This document shows positions 1 through 8,801 of a stretch of DNA of 64,000 bases, in pieces (position 1 is the first letter of the stretch; each line of letters opens with the position of its first letter). This DNA is from an uncultured Pseudomonadales bacterium. GTDB lineage: Bacteria > Pseudomonadota > Gammaproteobacteria > Pseudomonadales > Balneatricaceae. The notes under the pieces are model-generated. The model was given only the letters and a program-made list of their open reading frames with translations, did no database searches and was not told where the DNA came from. The stretch lies in assembly GCA_937773555.1 (NCBI GenBank), contig CALJVT010000004.1:248001-312000 (forward strand), written 5' to 3'. Both the position numbers and the translations under genes were made by a program.

Positions 1-683
1 TAGTCATCGATGGTGAAAAGGTAAGGGTCTTTGTTGATAAAGAAATCGTAGCTGATGAAACCCTTAAAGCGATGCTTGAGCCATATCAGAACAAAGGCCA
101 AGAGCAGCTAATGCAGGTTATTGGCAATGCTGATGAGGTATTTGTTGGAGCTCGTGAGCAAGTTCGTACTAGTGAAACCAACCTAGGCAACCTCATTGCC
201 TTAGCGCAAATGGCTCGAGTACAGGCCGATTTAGGCATCATGAATTCTGGTGGTATCCGCGACGATATGCCAGCGGGCGACATCACTTATAAGGACGTAC
301 TTAAAGTGCAGCCTTTTGCAAACGCTGTGGCTTACGTCGATTTAACTGGTGCTGAATTAATGCCTTACCTTGAAGTAGCCGCTAATAAAGAATCTGGCAG
401 CGGCGCCTTTGCTCAGTTTGCAGGTGTAGAAATCACTATGAATGGCAAAAGCATTATTAGTGCAACTGTTGCAGGTAAGATTGTTGAACCAAATAAAACC
501 TACCGCTTAGCAATTAACGCTTACATGGCTTCGGGTGGCGATGGCTATCCTCGCTTGTCAGACCACGCTAACTTTGTAAACTCAGGGTTTGTAGACGCAG
601 AAGTTCTCAAGGACTATATCTCTAGCCGTAGCCCATTAAAAGCTGCTGAGTTTGCAGCAAAAGGCGACGTTGCTAGGAATTAA
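1..683 (+). CDS. ushA: 5'-nucleotidase / UDP-sugar hydrolase, C-terminal part (cut by window edge)
   Basis: The reading frame is already open at base 3 and runs to TAA at 683, so the beginning of the gene lies outside the window; 226 residues are visible. They correspond to the C-terminal substrate-binding domain of the periplasmic 5'-nucleotidase family, with the hallmark stretch NSGGIRDDMPAGDITY, then VLKVQPFANAV and SGGDGYPRL near the end. Family knowledge: these enzymes release inorganic phosphate from extracellular nucleotides. The metallophosphatase domain and signal peptide cannot be seen. An ATG at 72 is internal and should not be taken as the start. UshA is the best fit, but other 5'-nucleotidase paralogues share this domain. 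Confidence 0.85.
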   Translation, partial: VIDGEKVRVFVDKEIVADETLKAMLEPYQNKGQEQLMQVIGNADEVFVGAREQVRTSETNLGNLIALAQMARVQADLGIMNSGGIRDDMPAGDITYKDVLKVQPFANAVAYVDLTGAELMPYLEVAANKESGSGAFAQFAGVEITMNGKSIISATVAGKIVEPNKTYRLAINAYMASGGDGYPRLSDHANFVNSGFVDAEVLKDYISSRSPLKAAEFAAKGDVARN

Positions 684-732
684 ATTCATAGTAATAATAA
701 GGCTTGGCAACGCGCATTTGATATGACAGCAC

Positions 733-762
733 AAAGCCTGCTTCAATAAAGAAGCAAGCTTT
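733..762 (+). terminator. Hairpin after ushA, possible weak terminator
   Basis: Bases 733-744 and 751-762 form a 12-bp stem with one mismatch around a 6-base loop. There is no clear run of T after it, so termination would be weak. It lies between ushA and the ChaC-like gene, whose ribosome binding site (AGGAAG) starts at 771. Confidence 0.4.
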
Positions 763-780
763 GTATATACAGGAAGAGTT

Positions 781-1359
781 ATGGCACCCTACCCAAAGAA
801 CCAAATCCTACACGCCCTAGATCGCTACCTAGTAAAGAACCCTTTGCCTGAGGAATTATGGGTTTTTGCTTATGGGTCTTTATTGTGGAACCCAGAAATG
901 CAGGTGGTGGAGAGTAGGCAAGGAAAAGTTGACGGTTTACAAAGAGGTTTCAATTCATTGTCTACAGTTCATCGAGGCACTCAAGAGTGTCCTGGATTAG
1001 TGTTATCGTTGCGAGAGGGTGGCTATTGCGAAGGCGTAGCATTTCGTATTTCTAAAACATCTAAACAAGAAGATTTTAAAAACTTGTGGTTACGAGAAAT
1101 GGTAACCATGTTTTACCAGCCACATAAGTGCCAAGTAGCTACTGATAATGGAACAGTGACTGCCATTACCTTTGTTGCAGATAAGCAGCATAAACAATAC
1201 GTGGATTTTGACACCGCCCAGTGTGCCAGCATGATAGGCCAAGCCCATGGCGGCCGAGGTAGTAATATCGATTATTTTAACAATACGTTATCTTACCTAA
1301 AAAAATTAAACATTCATGACCCATTATTTAATGACATTAGCCACCACTGGGCAAACTAG
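781..1359 (+). CDS. chaC: ChaC-type glutathione-specific gamma-glutamylcyclotransferase
   Basis: The 192-residue product has the gamma-glutamylcyclotransferase fold: the glycine-rich substrate loop VFAYGSLLWNP lies at residues 28-38, RGFNSLSTVHRGT follows, and the probable catalytic glutamate is E106 in LWLREMVT. ChaC enzymes cleave glutathione in the cytoplasm to 5-oxoproline and Cys-Gly. The ATG is preceded by AGGAAG at a good distance. It stands alone between ushA and a minus-strand regulator, so its context adds little. Length and motifs fit the family; the exact substrate preference is inferred. Confidence 0.88.
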   Translation: MAPYPKNQILHALDRYLVKNPLPEELWVFAYGSLLWNPEMQVVESRQGKVDGLQRGFNSLSTVHRGTQECPGLVLSLREGGYCEGVAFRISKTSKQEDFKNLWLREMVTMFYQPHKCQVATDNGTVTAITFVADKQHKQYVDFDTAQCASMIGQAHGGRGSNIDYFNNTLSYLKKLNIHDPLFNDISHHWAN

Positions 1360-1380
1360 TATTTTTTTGGTGGTGTTTTT
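1341..1380 (+). terminator. Weak stem-loop with T run after chaC
   Basis: CACCAC at 1342-1347, inside the last codons of chaC, pairs with GTGGTG at 1370-1375, followed by five T. The loop is long (22 bases), so this is only a possible terminator. Confidence 0.3.
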
Positions 1381-1392
1381 CTAACTGACAAA

Positions 1393-1605
1393 TTAATTCT
1401 CAACCATATTCAGTTGCTCCTATAATAGAGCTTGGGCGTCGTAGATACCACGATTGGAATAAAGTGGCCCCATGGTTTTGCTTATAAAATCCATTAAAAA
1501 TTCGGCCTCAAAGCTGCCTAGTTTTCGGTCTAATTCTGTGTCGCAATAATTCTGTAATCAGTCTATTAAATCAGCTTTTTCTTCAGCGTTAAACTTAATA
1601 CTCAT
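1393..1605 (-). pseudogene. DUF2164-like gene with two in-frame stop codons
   Basis: Read on the minus strand from the ATG at 1605, this frame gives a 70-codon product that resembles the small DUF2164 family along its whole length: ID-stop-LQNYCDTELDR, then FEAEFLMDF, then GPLYSNRGIYDAQALL. It is interrupted by TGA at codon 16 (1558-1560) and TAG at codon 62 (1420-1422), and ends with TAA at 1393-1395. The ATG overlaps the end of the marR gene by 11 bases, which suggests the two were once translated together. No frameshift is needed to read through it, so the decay is recent or the stops are read through. The family has no known function. Identification is by memory of the family pattern. Confidence 0.6.
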
Positions 1606-2071
1606 TAGACGGGTCAAGCTTGTCAATAATAGTGGCTAACTGGCTAATCTCTTGTGCTGATAATTTTTTCAGAAAGTCCTCTTCCCAAGCTTGGACTTTC
1701 GGCACCATGACCTGAAAGAGCTCTTTTCCCTGTACAGATTGGGTTAGTAACACAGCCCTTTTGTCGGCTTTATCTGGTGTGGTTTGTAAGTAATTCAATT
1801 TCACCAAACCGTTTACAGCACGAGACACCTTTACTTTATCCATATGGGTCATGGTACAAATCTGTTTTGCAGTAAGCCTTTGGTGTTGGCCCAATAGCGC
1901 TATAACCCGCCATTGTGAGCGACTAATACCAAAGGCATCAGTGTATATAGTTGCAAGCGAAACCCCCACCTTGTGAGCCAAGCGGTTTAATCGGTATGGC
2001 AAAAACCGGTCAAGATTGAGACTAACGTTAGAGGAGTCTATAGGCATAAGTGATCGATCATCTAGTTGCAT
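1595..2071 (-). CDS. MarR-family transcriptional regulator
   Basis: This 158-residue protein is a typical MarR winged-helix repressor: N-terminal dimerisation helix (about 15-45), recognition region around SRSQWRVIALLGQ and LTAKQICTMTHMDKVKVSRAVNGL, a wing (TTPDKADKRAVLLTQ), and a C-terminal helix. MarR proteins usually bind a small aromatic or phenolic ligand and repress neighbouring genes. It is divergent from the maiA-like gene at 2136, with only 64 bases between them, so it may control that gene; this is inference. Its 3' end overlaps the decayed DUF2164 frame. Confidence 0.85.
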   Translation of the reverse strand: MQLDDRSLMPIDSSNVSLNLDRFLPYRLNRLAHKVGVSLATIYTDAFGISRSQWRVIALLGQHQRLTAKQICTMTHMDKVKVSRAVNGLVKLNYLQTTPDKADKRAVLLTQSVQGKELFQVMVPKVQAWEEDFLKKLSAQEISQLATIIDKLDPSNEY

Positions 2072-2135
2072 AAGTAACAGTGTCTGATAGCATAGAGGAT
2101 ATCAGCCTTTATCTCCATGAGTATGGCCTAATGAA

Positions 2136-2762
2136 ATGAGCAAAGAAATTATTTTATACGACTACCCCCTATCTTCTGCGGCTTATCGGGTGAGAATTGC
2201 ACTTAATTTAAAAGGTATTCGCTACAAAAAAGTGTTAATTAACTTGCTTCATCAAGAGCAACAGAGTGATTTATATTTAGCCAAAAACCCACAGGGGCTC
2301 ATACCTAGCTTAAGCGTTGATGGCCAAGTGATCACCCAATCTATTGCCATCATAGAATGGTTGGATGAAACCTACACACAGCAACCTCTATTGCCTCAAG
2401 GGGCCCTGGAAAAAGCACAACTTCGAGCGCAGGCCTATACCATCGCTTGTGATATTCACCCACTCAACAACCTTCGGGTACTGCGCTACCTTGTTGATGA
2501 CATGGCTCACAATGAAACCGAAAAAATGGCGTGGTATTACCACTGGATCAAACTTGCCTTCACTTCGATTGAGGCTTACATTGATGCTAATGCACAAAAT
2601 AATCAGGCTAATTTACTAGATACCTTTTTGGTGCCACAAGTATTTAATGCCAACCGCTTTAAACTAGATATGACCCCCTACCCTAGCATTAATCAACGAG
2701 TAATCTGGTGCAACCAGCAAAGTGCGTTTCAGCAAGCTCACCCGGATACCCAACGCACTTAG
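2136..2762 (+). CDS. maiA: Maleylacetoacetate isomerase / zeta-class glutathione S-transferase
   Basis: The 208-residue product has the zeta glutathione transferase pattern: SSAAYRVRIAL at residues 13-23 near the glutathione site, NPQGLIPSL, the gamma-glutamyl binding QSIAIIEWLDE, and the helical C-terminal half with DIHPLNNLRVLRYL. MaiA isomerises maleylacetoacetate to fumarylacetoacetate in tyrosine and phenylalanine breakdown. The cysteine often found in the SSC motif of eukaryotic enzymes is alanine here, as in many bacterial homologues. No fumarylacetoacetase or homogentisate dioxygenase gene is next to it, so pathway assignment rests on similarity. Its last 4 bases overlap the convergent MFS gene. 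Confidence 0.82.
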   Translation: MSKEIILYDYPLSSAAYRVRIALNLKGIRYKKVLINLLHQEQQSDLYLAKNPQGLIPSLSVDGQVITQSIAIIEWLDETYTQQPLLPQGALEKAQLRAQAYTIACDIHPLNNLRVLRYLVDDMAHNETEKMAWYYHWIKLAFTSIEAYIDANAQNNQANLLDTFLVPQVFNANRFKLDMTPYPSINQRVIWCNQQSAFQQAHPDTQRT

Positions 2763-3958
2763 CTTGGTTTTGCACTAAAAGGGTTTTGCCATTCTTTGCC
2801 ACTAGTGGGTTTAGAGGGCACCCAGCGAGCTAACATTAGTGAGATAGCAGCCATGAGCGCACCTAATATAAATACCCATGAAGGTGAGACTAACCACAAG
2901 AGCCCCATTAGTGCAGGTAACACTACAGCGGCTATATGATTAATGGTAAAGGAAACTCCTGCTGTAGATGCCATATCAGCAGGGTCTGCTATTTTTTGAA
3001 AATAGGTTTTTTGTGCAATAGCCATAGCAAACAACACATGGTCTAGTAGATATAAAAGCACCGCTAAGGGCGCCCATTCCACGACACTATAAGCCAAGAA
3101 CACAAGTATTAAACCAATATATTCAACAGTCAGGGCCCGTTTTTCACCCCACCGGGCCACTAAGCCCCCTATTTTTGGTGCTAGCCACATGCTTAAAAGG
3201 CCATTCACTAGGAACATTAATGCTACTTCATCAGCACCAAAACCAAAACGTTCCACCATCATTAATGCGGCAAACACTACGAATATTTGTCGGCGGCCAC
3301 CACCCATAAAAACCAAAGCGTAATAAAGGCTATAACGTTTGCGTAAAATTAATTTCTTTGTTTGTGGAACCTTAGATTTATATTGAGGAAACACAACTAA
3401 AGCAATAAGCGCTAGCGCAATTGTTGCGCCCCCACCAAAAACATAGACCCATGCTACAGGCAGATGGAACACTTGCAACGCAGCCCATACCCAACCATAA
3501 GCAAGTAAAGATGATGCTGCACCAATTGACATTAAGCGCCCTAACTCAACGGGTGCCTCTTCCTTACTAAACCACTGCAAAGCTAATGACTGCTTCATTG
3601 TTTCGTAATAATGAAATCCAACAGACATCAACATGGTCGTCACTAATAACCCACTAAAACTTGGCAACCATCCTGTCAAGACAGTACCGACACCAAGCAT
3701 TATTAAGGACCATATCGCTAAGCGTTGTTCGGCAATGATAACGAGTAAAAATACCGCACCAAAAGCTAAAAAACCAGGCACTTCACGCCAAGATTGCAAC
3801 ACACCAATATGGGCACCATTCAACCCTCCTTGCTCTATAGCAAAATTATTGAACAACGCCATCCACACACCAAAACTAAATGGCATGGCAAAAGTCATAA
3901 GCTTAAGCAGCCCAATTGGGCTGCGAGCCTTGCTTAAACTTAACAGTGAGAGGTGCAT
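2759..3958 (-). CDS. MFS transporter
   Basis: A 399-residue integral membrane protein with about 12 hydrophobic segments, lacking a signal peptide. The first segment, LMTFAMPFSFGVWMALFNNF, and the following QGGLNGAHIGVLQSWREVPG resemble the MFS group that includes 3-phenylpropionate permease-like carriers. The substrate cannot be told from sequence. It is convergent with maiA and shares 4 bases with it. Upstream (3959-4120) is a 162-bp intergenic region shared divergently with the ABC exporter. Confidence in the superfamily is high; I give no symbol because the substrate is unknown. Confidence 0.8.
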   Translation of the reverse strand: MHLSLLSLSKARSPIGLLKLMTFAMPFSFGVWMALFNNFAIEQGGLNGAHIGVLQSWREVPGFLAFGAVFLLVIIAEQRLAIWSLIMLGVGTVLTGWLPSFSGLLVTTMLMSVGFHYYETMKQSLALQWFSKEEAPVELGRLMSIGAASSLLAYGWVWAALQVFHLPVAWVYVFGGGATIALALIALVVFPQYKSKVPQTKKLILRKRYSLYYALVFMGGGRRQIFVVFAALMMVERFGFGADEVALMFLVNGLLSMWLAPKIGGLVARWGEKRALTVEYIGLILVFLAYSVVEWAPLAVLLYLLDHVLFAMAIAQKTYFQKIADPADMASTAGVSFTINHIAAVVLPALMGLLWLVSPSWVFILGALMAAISLMLARWVPSKPTSGKEWQNPFSAKPS

Positions 3959-4120
3959 TATAAGTAACTAACTTGACAGAATTAAACCGCAGTATAGCTT
4001 ATCGATGATAAAATTAACCATGGGTTTGGCTAACCATTTCCCCAGCATTTACCTAGCACAATTGTAAACAGACAGTCTGCCCACACATAGGTACGCAGGC
4101 GTAAACTTTTTGAGCATAAA

Positions 4121-5893
4121 ATGACTTCTGACAACACCACTCAAACACCACACAAACAGCAAGATTTGCGATTATTGATGAGGCTATTGCCCTTTATTAC
4201 ACCCTACAAAAAAATGGTGTTTGGTGCAGCTTTAGCTTTAATTTTGACGGCTGGAGTTTCTCTTGCTCTGGGGCAAGGTATTCGTCTCTTAATCGATCAA
4301 GGGTTTGACTCAGCTGACCCCAGCCGATTAAACCAAGCCATGCTAGTGTTGGCAATAATTACCTTTTTGATGGCAGCTGGCACTTTTACTCGCTTTTATC
4401 TAGTGTCATGGCTAGGCGAGCGAGTAAGCAACGACGTGCGTTTAGCGGTATTTAATCACTTGTTAACCCTAGATCCCTATTATTTTGAGGTTAATCGTAG
4501 CGGAGAAATTAATGCTCGACTCACTACTGACACCACGTTATTACAGTCAATTATTGGCTCTTCTATTTCTATGGCCCTTCGCAGCAGCTTAACCTTTGTT
4601 GGTGGTTTAGTAATGATGCTTATTACCAACCCTAAGTTAGCATTAATCGTTCTTGCCAGCGTTCCATTAATCATCTTCCCTATGATTCTTTATGGACGCA
4701 GAGTACGAAAGCTTTCTCGTTTAAGCCAAGATAGAGTAGCTGACATAGGCACTTATGCTGGCGAAATTGTACAAAATATTAAAGTAGTACAAAGCTTTAC
4801 CCGTGAAGCAGAAGAAACTACAGCGTTTGGTATAGAAGTAGAGAAAGCATTTAACATTGCCAAAAAACGTATTTTACAACGTTCAATTCTTATCGTGGTG
4901 GCGATGACGTTGGTCTTTACAGGCCTTTCCAGCATGATTTGGGTGGGTGCTCAGGATGTTGCGAGCGGCCACATCAGTTCTGGTGAGCTTGCAGCATTTG
5001 TTTTTTACGCCCTCATGGTTGCTATGGCAGTCGCCACCATATCCGAAGTATATGGAGAGTTACAGCGGGCTGCAGGTGCCACAGAGCGGCTGTTAGAATT
5101 ACTCTCTGAAGAAGCAGAAATCAGTTCGCCAGAAGTACCTGTAGCATTAGCTAATGGCCCTTTGGCACTCACTTTTGAAGGTGTAAGCTTTAGCTACCCA
5201 TCTCGCTTAGACCAAACAGCTTTAGAGAATATTACATTTAGCGTTGCTGCCGGTGAAACAGTAGCTATTGTTGGGCCCTCTGGTGCTGGAAAAAGCACAT
5301 TGTTTGAGTTGTTACAGCGTTTTTATGACCCTAAGGATGGCCATATTAAAGTCGCTGGTCACAATATTAAACAACTCAACCCACAAGATCTCCGAGGGCA
5401 TTTAGGTTTAGTTCCACAGCAACCCACCTTGTTCAGTGCAGATGTTGCACATAATATTCGCTATGGTGATCCTAGCGCTACGCAAAAACAAATAGAACAG
5501 GTTGCTCAAAAAGCCTATGCAGACGAGTTCATTGATCGTTTACCAGAAGGTTATGGTAGCTATTTGGGCGAACAAGGTGTGCGGCTGTCTGGTGGTCAAA
5601 GACAGCGTATAGCCATTGCCCGTGCCATGCTGAAGAACCCATCAATATTATTATTAGATGAAGCAACCAGCGCCTTAGACGCAAACAGCGAACACAAGGT
5701 TCAAGCAGCACTGCAAGAGTTAATGAGAGGCCGCACTACCCTCATTATTGCTCATAGGTTAGCGACCGTGATGCACGCTGATCGCATTATGGTGTTCAAC
5801 GAAGGTAAACTAGAAGCACAAGGTAAACATGAAGATTTAATTGTTACGTCTCCACTTTACAAGCGCTTAAGCGAATTACAGTTTAACCACTGA
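4121..5893 (+). CDS. ABC exporter, fused membrane and ATPase domains (MsbA/BmrA-like half transporter)
   Basis: The 590-residue protein has an N-terminal six-helix ABC exporter domain (about 20-330) and a C-terminal ATPase: Walker A GPSGAGKS near residue 385, Q-loop VPQQPTLFS, signature LSGGQ near 489, Walker B ILLLDEATSALD near 509, and switch histidine in IIAHRLATV. All catalytic motifs are intact, so it should work as a homodimeric exporter in the inner membrane. Such proteins move lipids, drugs or peptides; the cargo cannot be inferred. The phosphotransferase-like gene begins 8 bases downstream, which indicates one transcript and possibly linked function. Confidence 0.88.
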   Translation: MTSDNTTQTPHKQQDLRLLMRLLPFITPYKKMVFGAALALILTAGVSLALGQGIRLLIDQGFDSADPSRLNQAMLVLAIITFLMAAGTFTRFYLVSWLGERVSNDVRLAVFNHLLTLDPYYFEVNRSGEINARLTTDTTLLQSIIGSSISMALRSSLTFVGGLVMMLITNPKLALIVLASVPLIIFPMILYGRRVRKLSRLSQDRVADIGTYAGEIVQNIKVVQSFTREAEETTAFGIEVEKAFNIAKKRILQRSILIVVAMTLVFTGLSSMIWVGAQDVASGHISSGELAAFVFYALMVAMAVATISEVYGELQRAAGATERLLELLSEEAEISSPEVPVALANGPLALTFEGVSFSYPSRLDQTALENITFSVAAGETVAIVGPSGAGKSTLFELLQRFYDPKDGHIKVAGHNIKQLNPQDLRGHLGLVPQQPTLFSADVAHNIRYGDPSATQKQIEQVAQKAYADEFIDRLPEGYGSYLGEQGVRLSGGQRQRIAIARAMLKNPSILLLDEATSALDANSEHKVQAALQELMRGRTTLIIAHRLATVMHADRIMVFNEGKLEAQGKHEDLIVTSPLYKRLSELQFNH

Positions 5894-5901
5894 GGTACTC
5901 C

Positions 5902-6966
5902 ATGGTCACCAGTACACGTCCAAATCTTGCCACTATAGATATTCTTTTAAGGGATGGCTACTGGGATCGCACAGAAATCATCAGTATGCTCGATGGTACA
6001 CAAAGGGTACGTAAACAATCTAAAGGGCACCAATCAGCTGGCCCGTGGGGTATGGATAACCTTCGCGCCGAGGCTCAGTACTTACAAGATTTAGAGCCTC
6101 ACCTGATTGATTTATTCCCTCGGCTCATTGCATCTTGGGAGCAGCCTGCGCCAGGTTATGACATGGCTTATCACAAAGAATGTGTCGATGTAGGTCAAAT
6201 TGCGCGAGCTAAGGTATTTAACCAGCAGCAGGCAGATCAGTTTCAGACGCATCTAGGTAAACGTGTGTTTGGGCAGTTACATACGCCATCCGACGCAGCC
6301 TGCGTCTTGTCTTCTAATGTTTTAGACACCTTAAAACAGGCTGCAGAGACTATGGCCTCATCCGCTGAACTGGTCTGCTTAACACAAGACAGCCTCAACA
6401 TTAACAACCACGAATGTTGCCCTCTTTCTAAAAATATTAGTCGCCTTGCATGTGAAACCCAATTATTACAGGCCATTGATGACCAACCCCAAGTGAGGCT
6501 TCACGGTGATTTGTTTTTAGAAAACATATTACTACCTAAGTTTTCTTCACTAAAACAATGGCCCACACAAATGGTGCTGATAGACCCAGTATCTGTCGCC
6601 GGCATTAGCTCAGGTCATCCCCTATTTGATTTGGCTAAATATGAATCTTATGCCACAGGAGAATTGCCAGCAATGCGCCGGGGGCATGTTAGGGTAACAG
6701 GAGTCGATAGCCAGAACCCTAGCGATCTTAGTTTTGCTATTGATTGGCAAAATATAGAGATGAAAGCATACACGCAGATCAATTGGCACAGTTGTTTAAG
6801 GCAATCTTACGTGAGCCATTACGGTGCAGTAGATGAAGCTATGTACGCTTTATTACAGGCGTACTTTGCCGCTGCAATGGTGCTTTGTACTGAAGGAATT
6901 GAACGGCAAGCAAGGGCCTTAAAGGCATCAGTTAGCTTAGAGCGCGCAATTTTTTTATCACAGTAA
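5902..6966 (+). CDS. Kinase-fold phosphotransferase (APH-like), substrate unknown
   Basis: The 354-residue protein has the aminoglycoside-phosphotransferase-type kinase fold: a catalytic-loop motif HGDLFLEN near residue 200 (HGD with the metal-binding Asn) and LIDPVSVAG near 227 in the position of the second acidic metal ligand, followed by HPLFDLAKYE. The N-terminal lobe (about 1-110) is poorly conserved. The start is supported by GAGGT at 5892-5896. It follows the ABC exporter after 8 bases, so the two are probably co-transcribed. Its 3' end overlaps the convergent DUF808 gene by 35 bases. It may phosphorylate a sugar, amino alcohol or lipid headgroup; which one is not visible. Confidence 0.68.
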   Translation: MVTSTRPNLATIDILLRDGYWDRTEIISMLDGTQRVRKQSKGHQSAGPWGMDNLRAEAQYLQDLEPHLIDLFPRLIASWEQPAPGYDMAYHKECVDVGQIARAKVFNQQQADQFQTHLGKRVFGQLHTPSDAACVLSSNVLDTLKQAAETMASSAELVCLTQDSLNINNHECCPLSKNISRLACETQLLQAIDDQPQVRLHGDLFLENILLPKFSSLKQWPTQMVLIDPVSVAGISSGHPLFDLAKYESYATGELPAMRRGHVRVTGVDSQNPSDLSFAIDWQNIEMKAYTQINWHSCLRQSYVSHYGAVDEAMYALLQAYFAAAMVLCTEGIERQARALKASVSLERAIFLSQ

Positions 6967-7828
6967 TAAGCCCTAATACCAAGAGCCCTATTATCAACCC
7001 TACAGTAAAATTAGCGAGCATGGCCCATAGGCTCGTGAGGGGCTCAACCCATTGATAAAGCCAGGACCAACCATGGACTAAAATACCACCACCTACTAAA
7101 AACATTGCAACCGTACCCACCACAGATAAAGTGCGCATCAGTGGCGCGGCAGAATTAACTAAACCACGGCCAAGCAATCCACTCAGGTAGCCTTTACGCC
7201 CCGCTGCCTGAGCTTCAACTAGGTAGAGCCCTAAATCATCCATCTTAACAATAGCAGCAACAAGGCCAAATACAGCTATAGTAAAAAATATAGCCAGCCC
7301 AGCAACAATAATGACTTGGTTAGTAAAACTAGTATCAGCAACAGAACCCAATATAATCACTACGATTTCAGCCGAAAGCACAAAGTCTGTTCGGATAGCA
7401 CCTTTAATTTTATCCTTCTCTAAAGCCAGTAGATCTGCTTTTGACAAGTTCAACTGATTCACTCGTTCTTCCGGAGAAGACTCTTTAGGTTTATGGGCAA
7501 TCCATTGGTGTAGTTTTTCGGCACCCTCAAAACACAAGTAAGTGCCACCAAACATCAATACCGGTGTAATTAGCCAGGGCGCATATAAGCTCATGAGTAA
7601 AGCTGCAGGTACAAGAATCACTTTATTTATCAAAGAGCCTTTAGCCACCGCCCAAACTACGGGGAGTTCACGTTCTGCCCTAACGCCAGAAACCTGTTCC
7701 GCATTAACCGCTAGATCATCCCCCAGCACCCCTGCTGTATTTTTAGCAGCCACTTTAGATAACACCGCAATGTCATCTAATAAGGCGGCTATGTCATCAA
7801 GCAACGCTAGCAAACTCACTCCTGCCAT
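6932..7828 (-). CDS. DUF808-family inner-membrane protein (YedI-like)
   Basis: The 298-residue product begins with the characteristic repeat SLLALLDDIAALLDDIAVLSK and continues KVAAKNTAGVLGDDLAVNAEQV, features of the DUF808 (YedI) family. It has several predicted membrane helices (around 80-120, 155-215, 235-295) and conserved GGTYLCFEGAEK. The function of the family is not established. A ribosome binding site GGAG precedes the ATG. The last 35 bases overlap the convergent phosphotransferase gene. It sits alone as a transcription unit, with the hydrolase gene upstream of it on the same strand. Confidence 0.85.
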   Translation of the reverse strand: MAGVSLLALLDDIAALLDDIAVLSKVAAKNTAGVLGDDLAVNAEQVSGVRAERELPVVWAVAKGSLINKVILVPAALLMSLYAPWLITPVLMFGGTYLCFEGAEKLHQWIAHKPKESSPEERVNQLNLSKADLLALEKDKIKGAIRTDFVLSAEIVVIILGSVADTSFTNQVIIVAGLAIFFTIAVFGLVAAIVKMDDLGLYLVEAQAAGRKGYLSGLLGRGLVNSAAPLMRTLSVVGTVAMFLVGGGILVHGWSWLYQWVEPLTSLWAMLANFTVGLIIGLLVLGLITVIKKLRALS

Positions 7829-7865
7829 ATTAACTCCTTTGGTTAATGAGATTTAAATAGGTCAC

Positions 7866-8714
7866 TTAAAGCATACACCGTATAACCTGGTTAGCGACTT
7901 TTAGTGGCTGTTCTAGTGGCAAAAGGTGGCCAGAACCAATAAAGTTAATCGCTCGAATGTGCTCTGGCAGACCTACAAATGGGTATAACGCTTGCCAGCG
8001 CTTCCAAGCAAGCGTGTCCACCGTATCCGAAGATTCACCACGCAATACAGATATAGGTACTCGACTACGCTTTAAGGAAGGCCACATATTAGGCACACTT
8101 CCATACATTGCAGCTTCCCAATACTTGCTATAAAACAACTTTACACCATGCCCGTCGGGCACCACGGCGGCATTAATATAGTGCCACAACACCTCGTCGC
8201 TAATGCCCAAAAAAACTCGTTTAGGGCGGTGGAAATCAAAAGCTTGCTGACAATTATCCCAACGGTCTGGGCGGCCCAGGGCCTTACTCACGATAGCCGC
8301 TTTATTAATTAATGCCTGAGGACCGAAACGAATAATCCGAGCAATGGTTTGCCTTAAAAATACTGGTTCTATAAGAATGAGTTGGCGATATAAATGGGGT
8401 TTTAACTGTGCTGCCAAAACACCAACGTTAGCACCCATAGAATGACCTAAGTACGTGACTGGAGCTAATTTATGCCGCTCTATAAATTCGTTTTGATCCC
8501 GAGCCATTCTCTGCCATACAGCACGATTGTCAGCACTCGTTTGAAACTCAGAAAAGTCTTGCCATAACGGCCGCAGATGAGGCGCTAAAATACGACAATC
8601 TTGGCCTAATTGAGTTAATAGGGACGTGTAAGTACCAGGGGGAAACCCATTGGCATGAGCAAACAGCACCGTCTTGCCCTGCTGTTTACCAAACTCTTCG
8701 TAAGCTTTAGTCAT
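7866..8714 (-). CDS. Alpha/beta hydrolase
   Basis: The 282-residue protein is an alpha/beta-hydrolase: oxyanion-region HANGFPPGTY at 20-29, the nucleophile elbow GHSMG at 90-94 with probable catalytic Ser92, and a C-terminal GSGHLLPLEQP with probable catalytic His263. No signal peptide is seen, so it is cytoplasmic. Such enzymes may be esterases, lactonases or thioesterases; no feature here tells which. It lies between the DUF808 gene and the aminotransferase, all on the minus strand, with gaps of 37 and 87 bases. Confidence 0.8.
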   Translation of the reverse strand: MTKAYEEFGKQQGKTVLFAHANGFPPGTYTSLLTQLGQDCRILAPHLRPLWQDFSEFQTSADNRAVWQRMARDQNEFIERHKLAPVTYLGHSMGANVGVLAAQLKPHLYRQLILIEPVFLRQTIARIIRFGPQALINKAAIVSKALGRPDRWDNCQQAFDFHRPKRVFLGISDEVLWHYINAAVVPDGHGVKLFYSKYWEAAMYGSVPNMWPSLKRSRVPISVLRGESSDTVDTLAWKRWQALYPFVGLPEHIRAINFIGSGHLLPLEQPLKVANQVIRCML

Positions 8715-8801
8715 CGCAGGCGCATCCTATCGTTGCCCGGTATACAGTATCTATATTCGGCATCTTAGATCCTGTCCAAACACACGACTGGGTTGCAAAA
8801 T

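Noticed and set aside
1558-1560. Recoding of TGA as an amino acid (Sec or Trp) in the DUF2164-like frame
   Set aside because: A second stop (TAG) occurs in the same frame, no SECIS-like hairpin is evident, and TGA is a normal stop in other genes.
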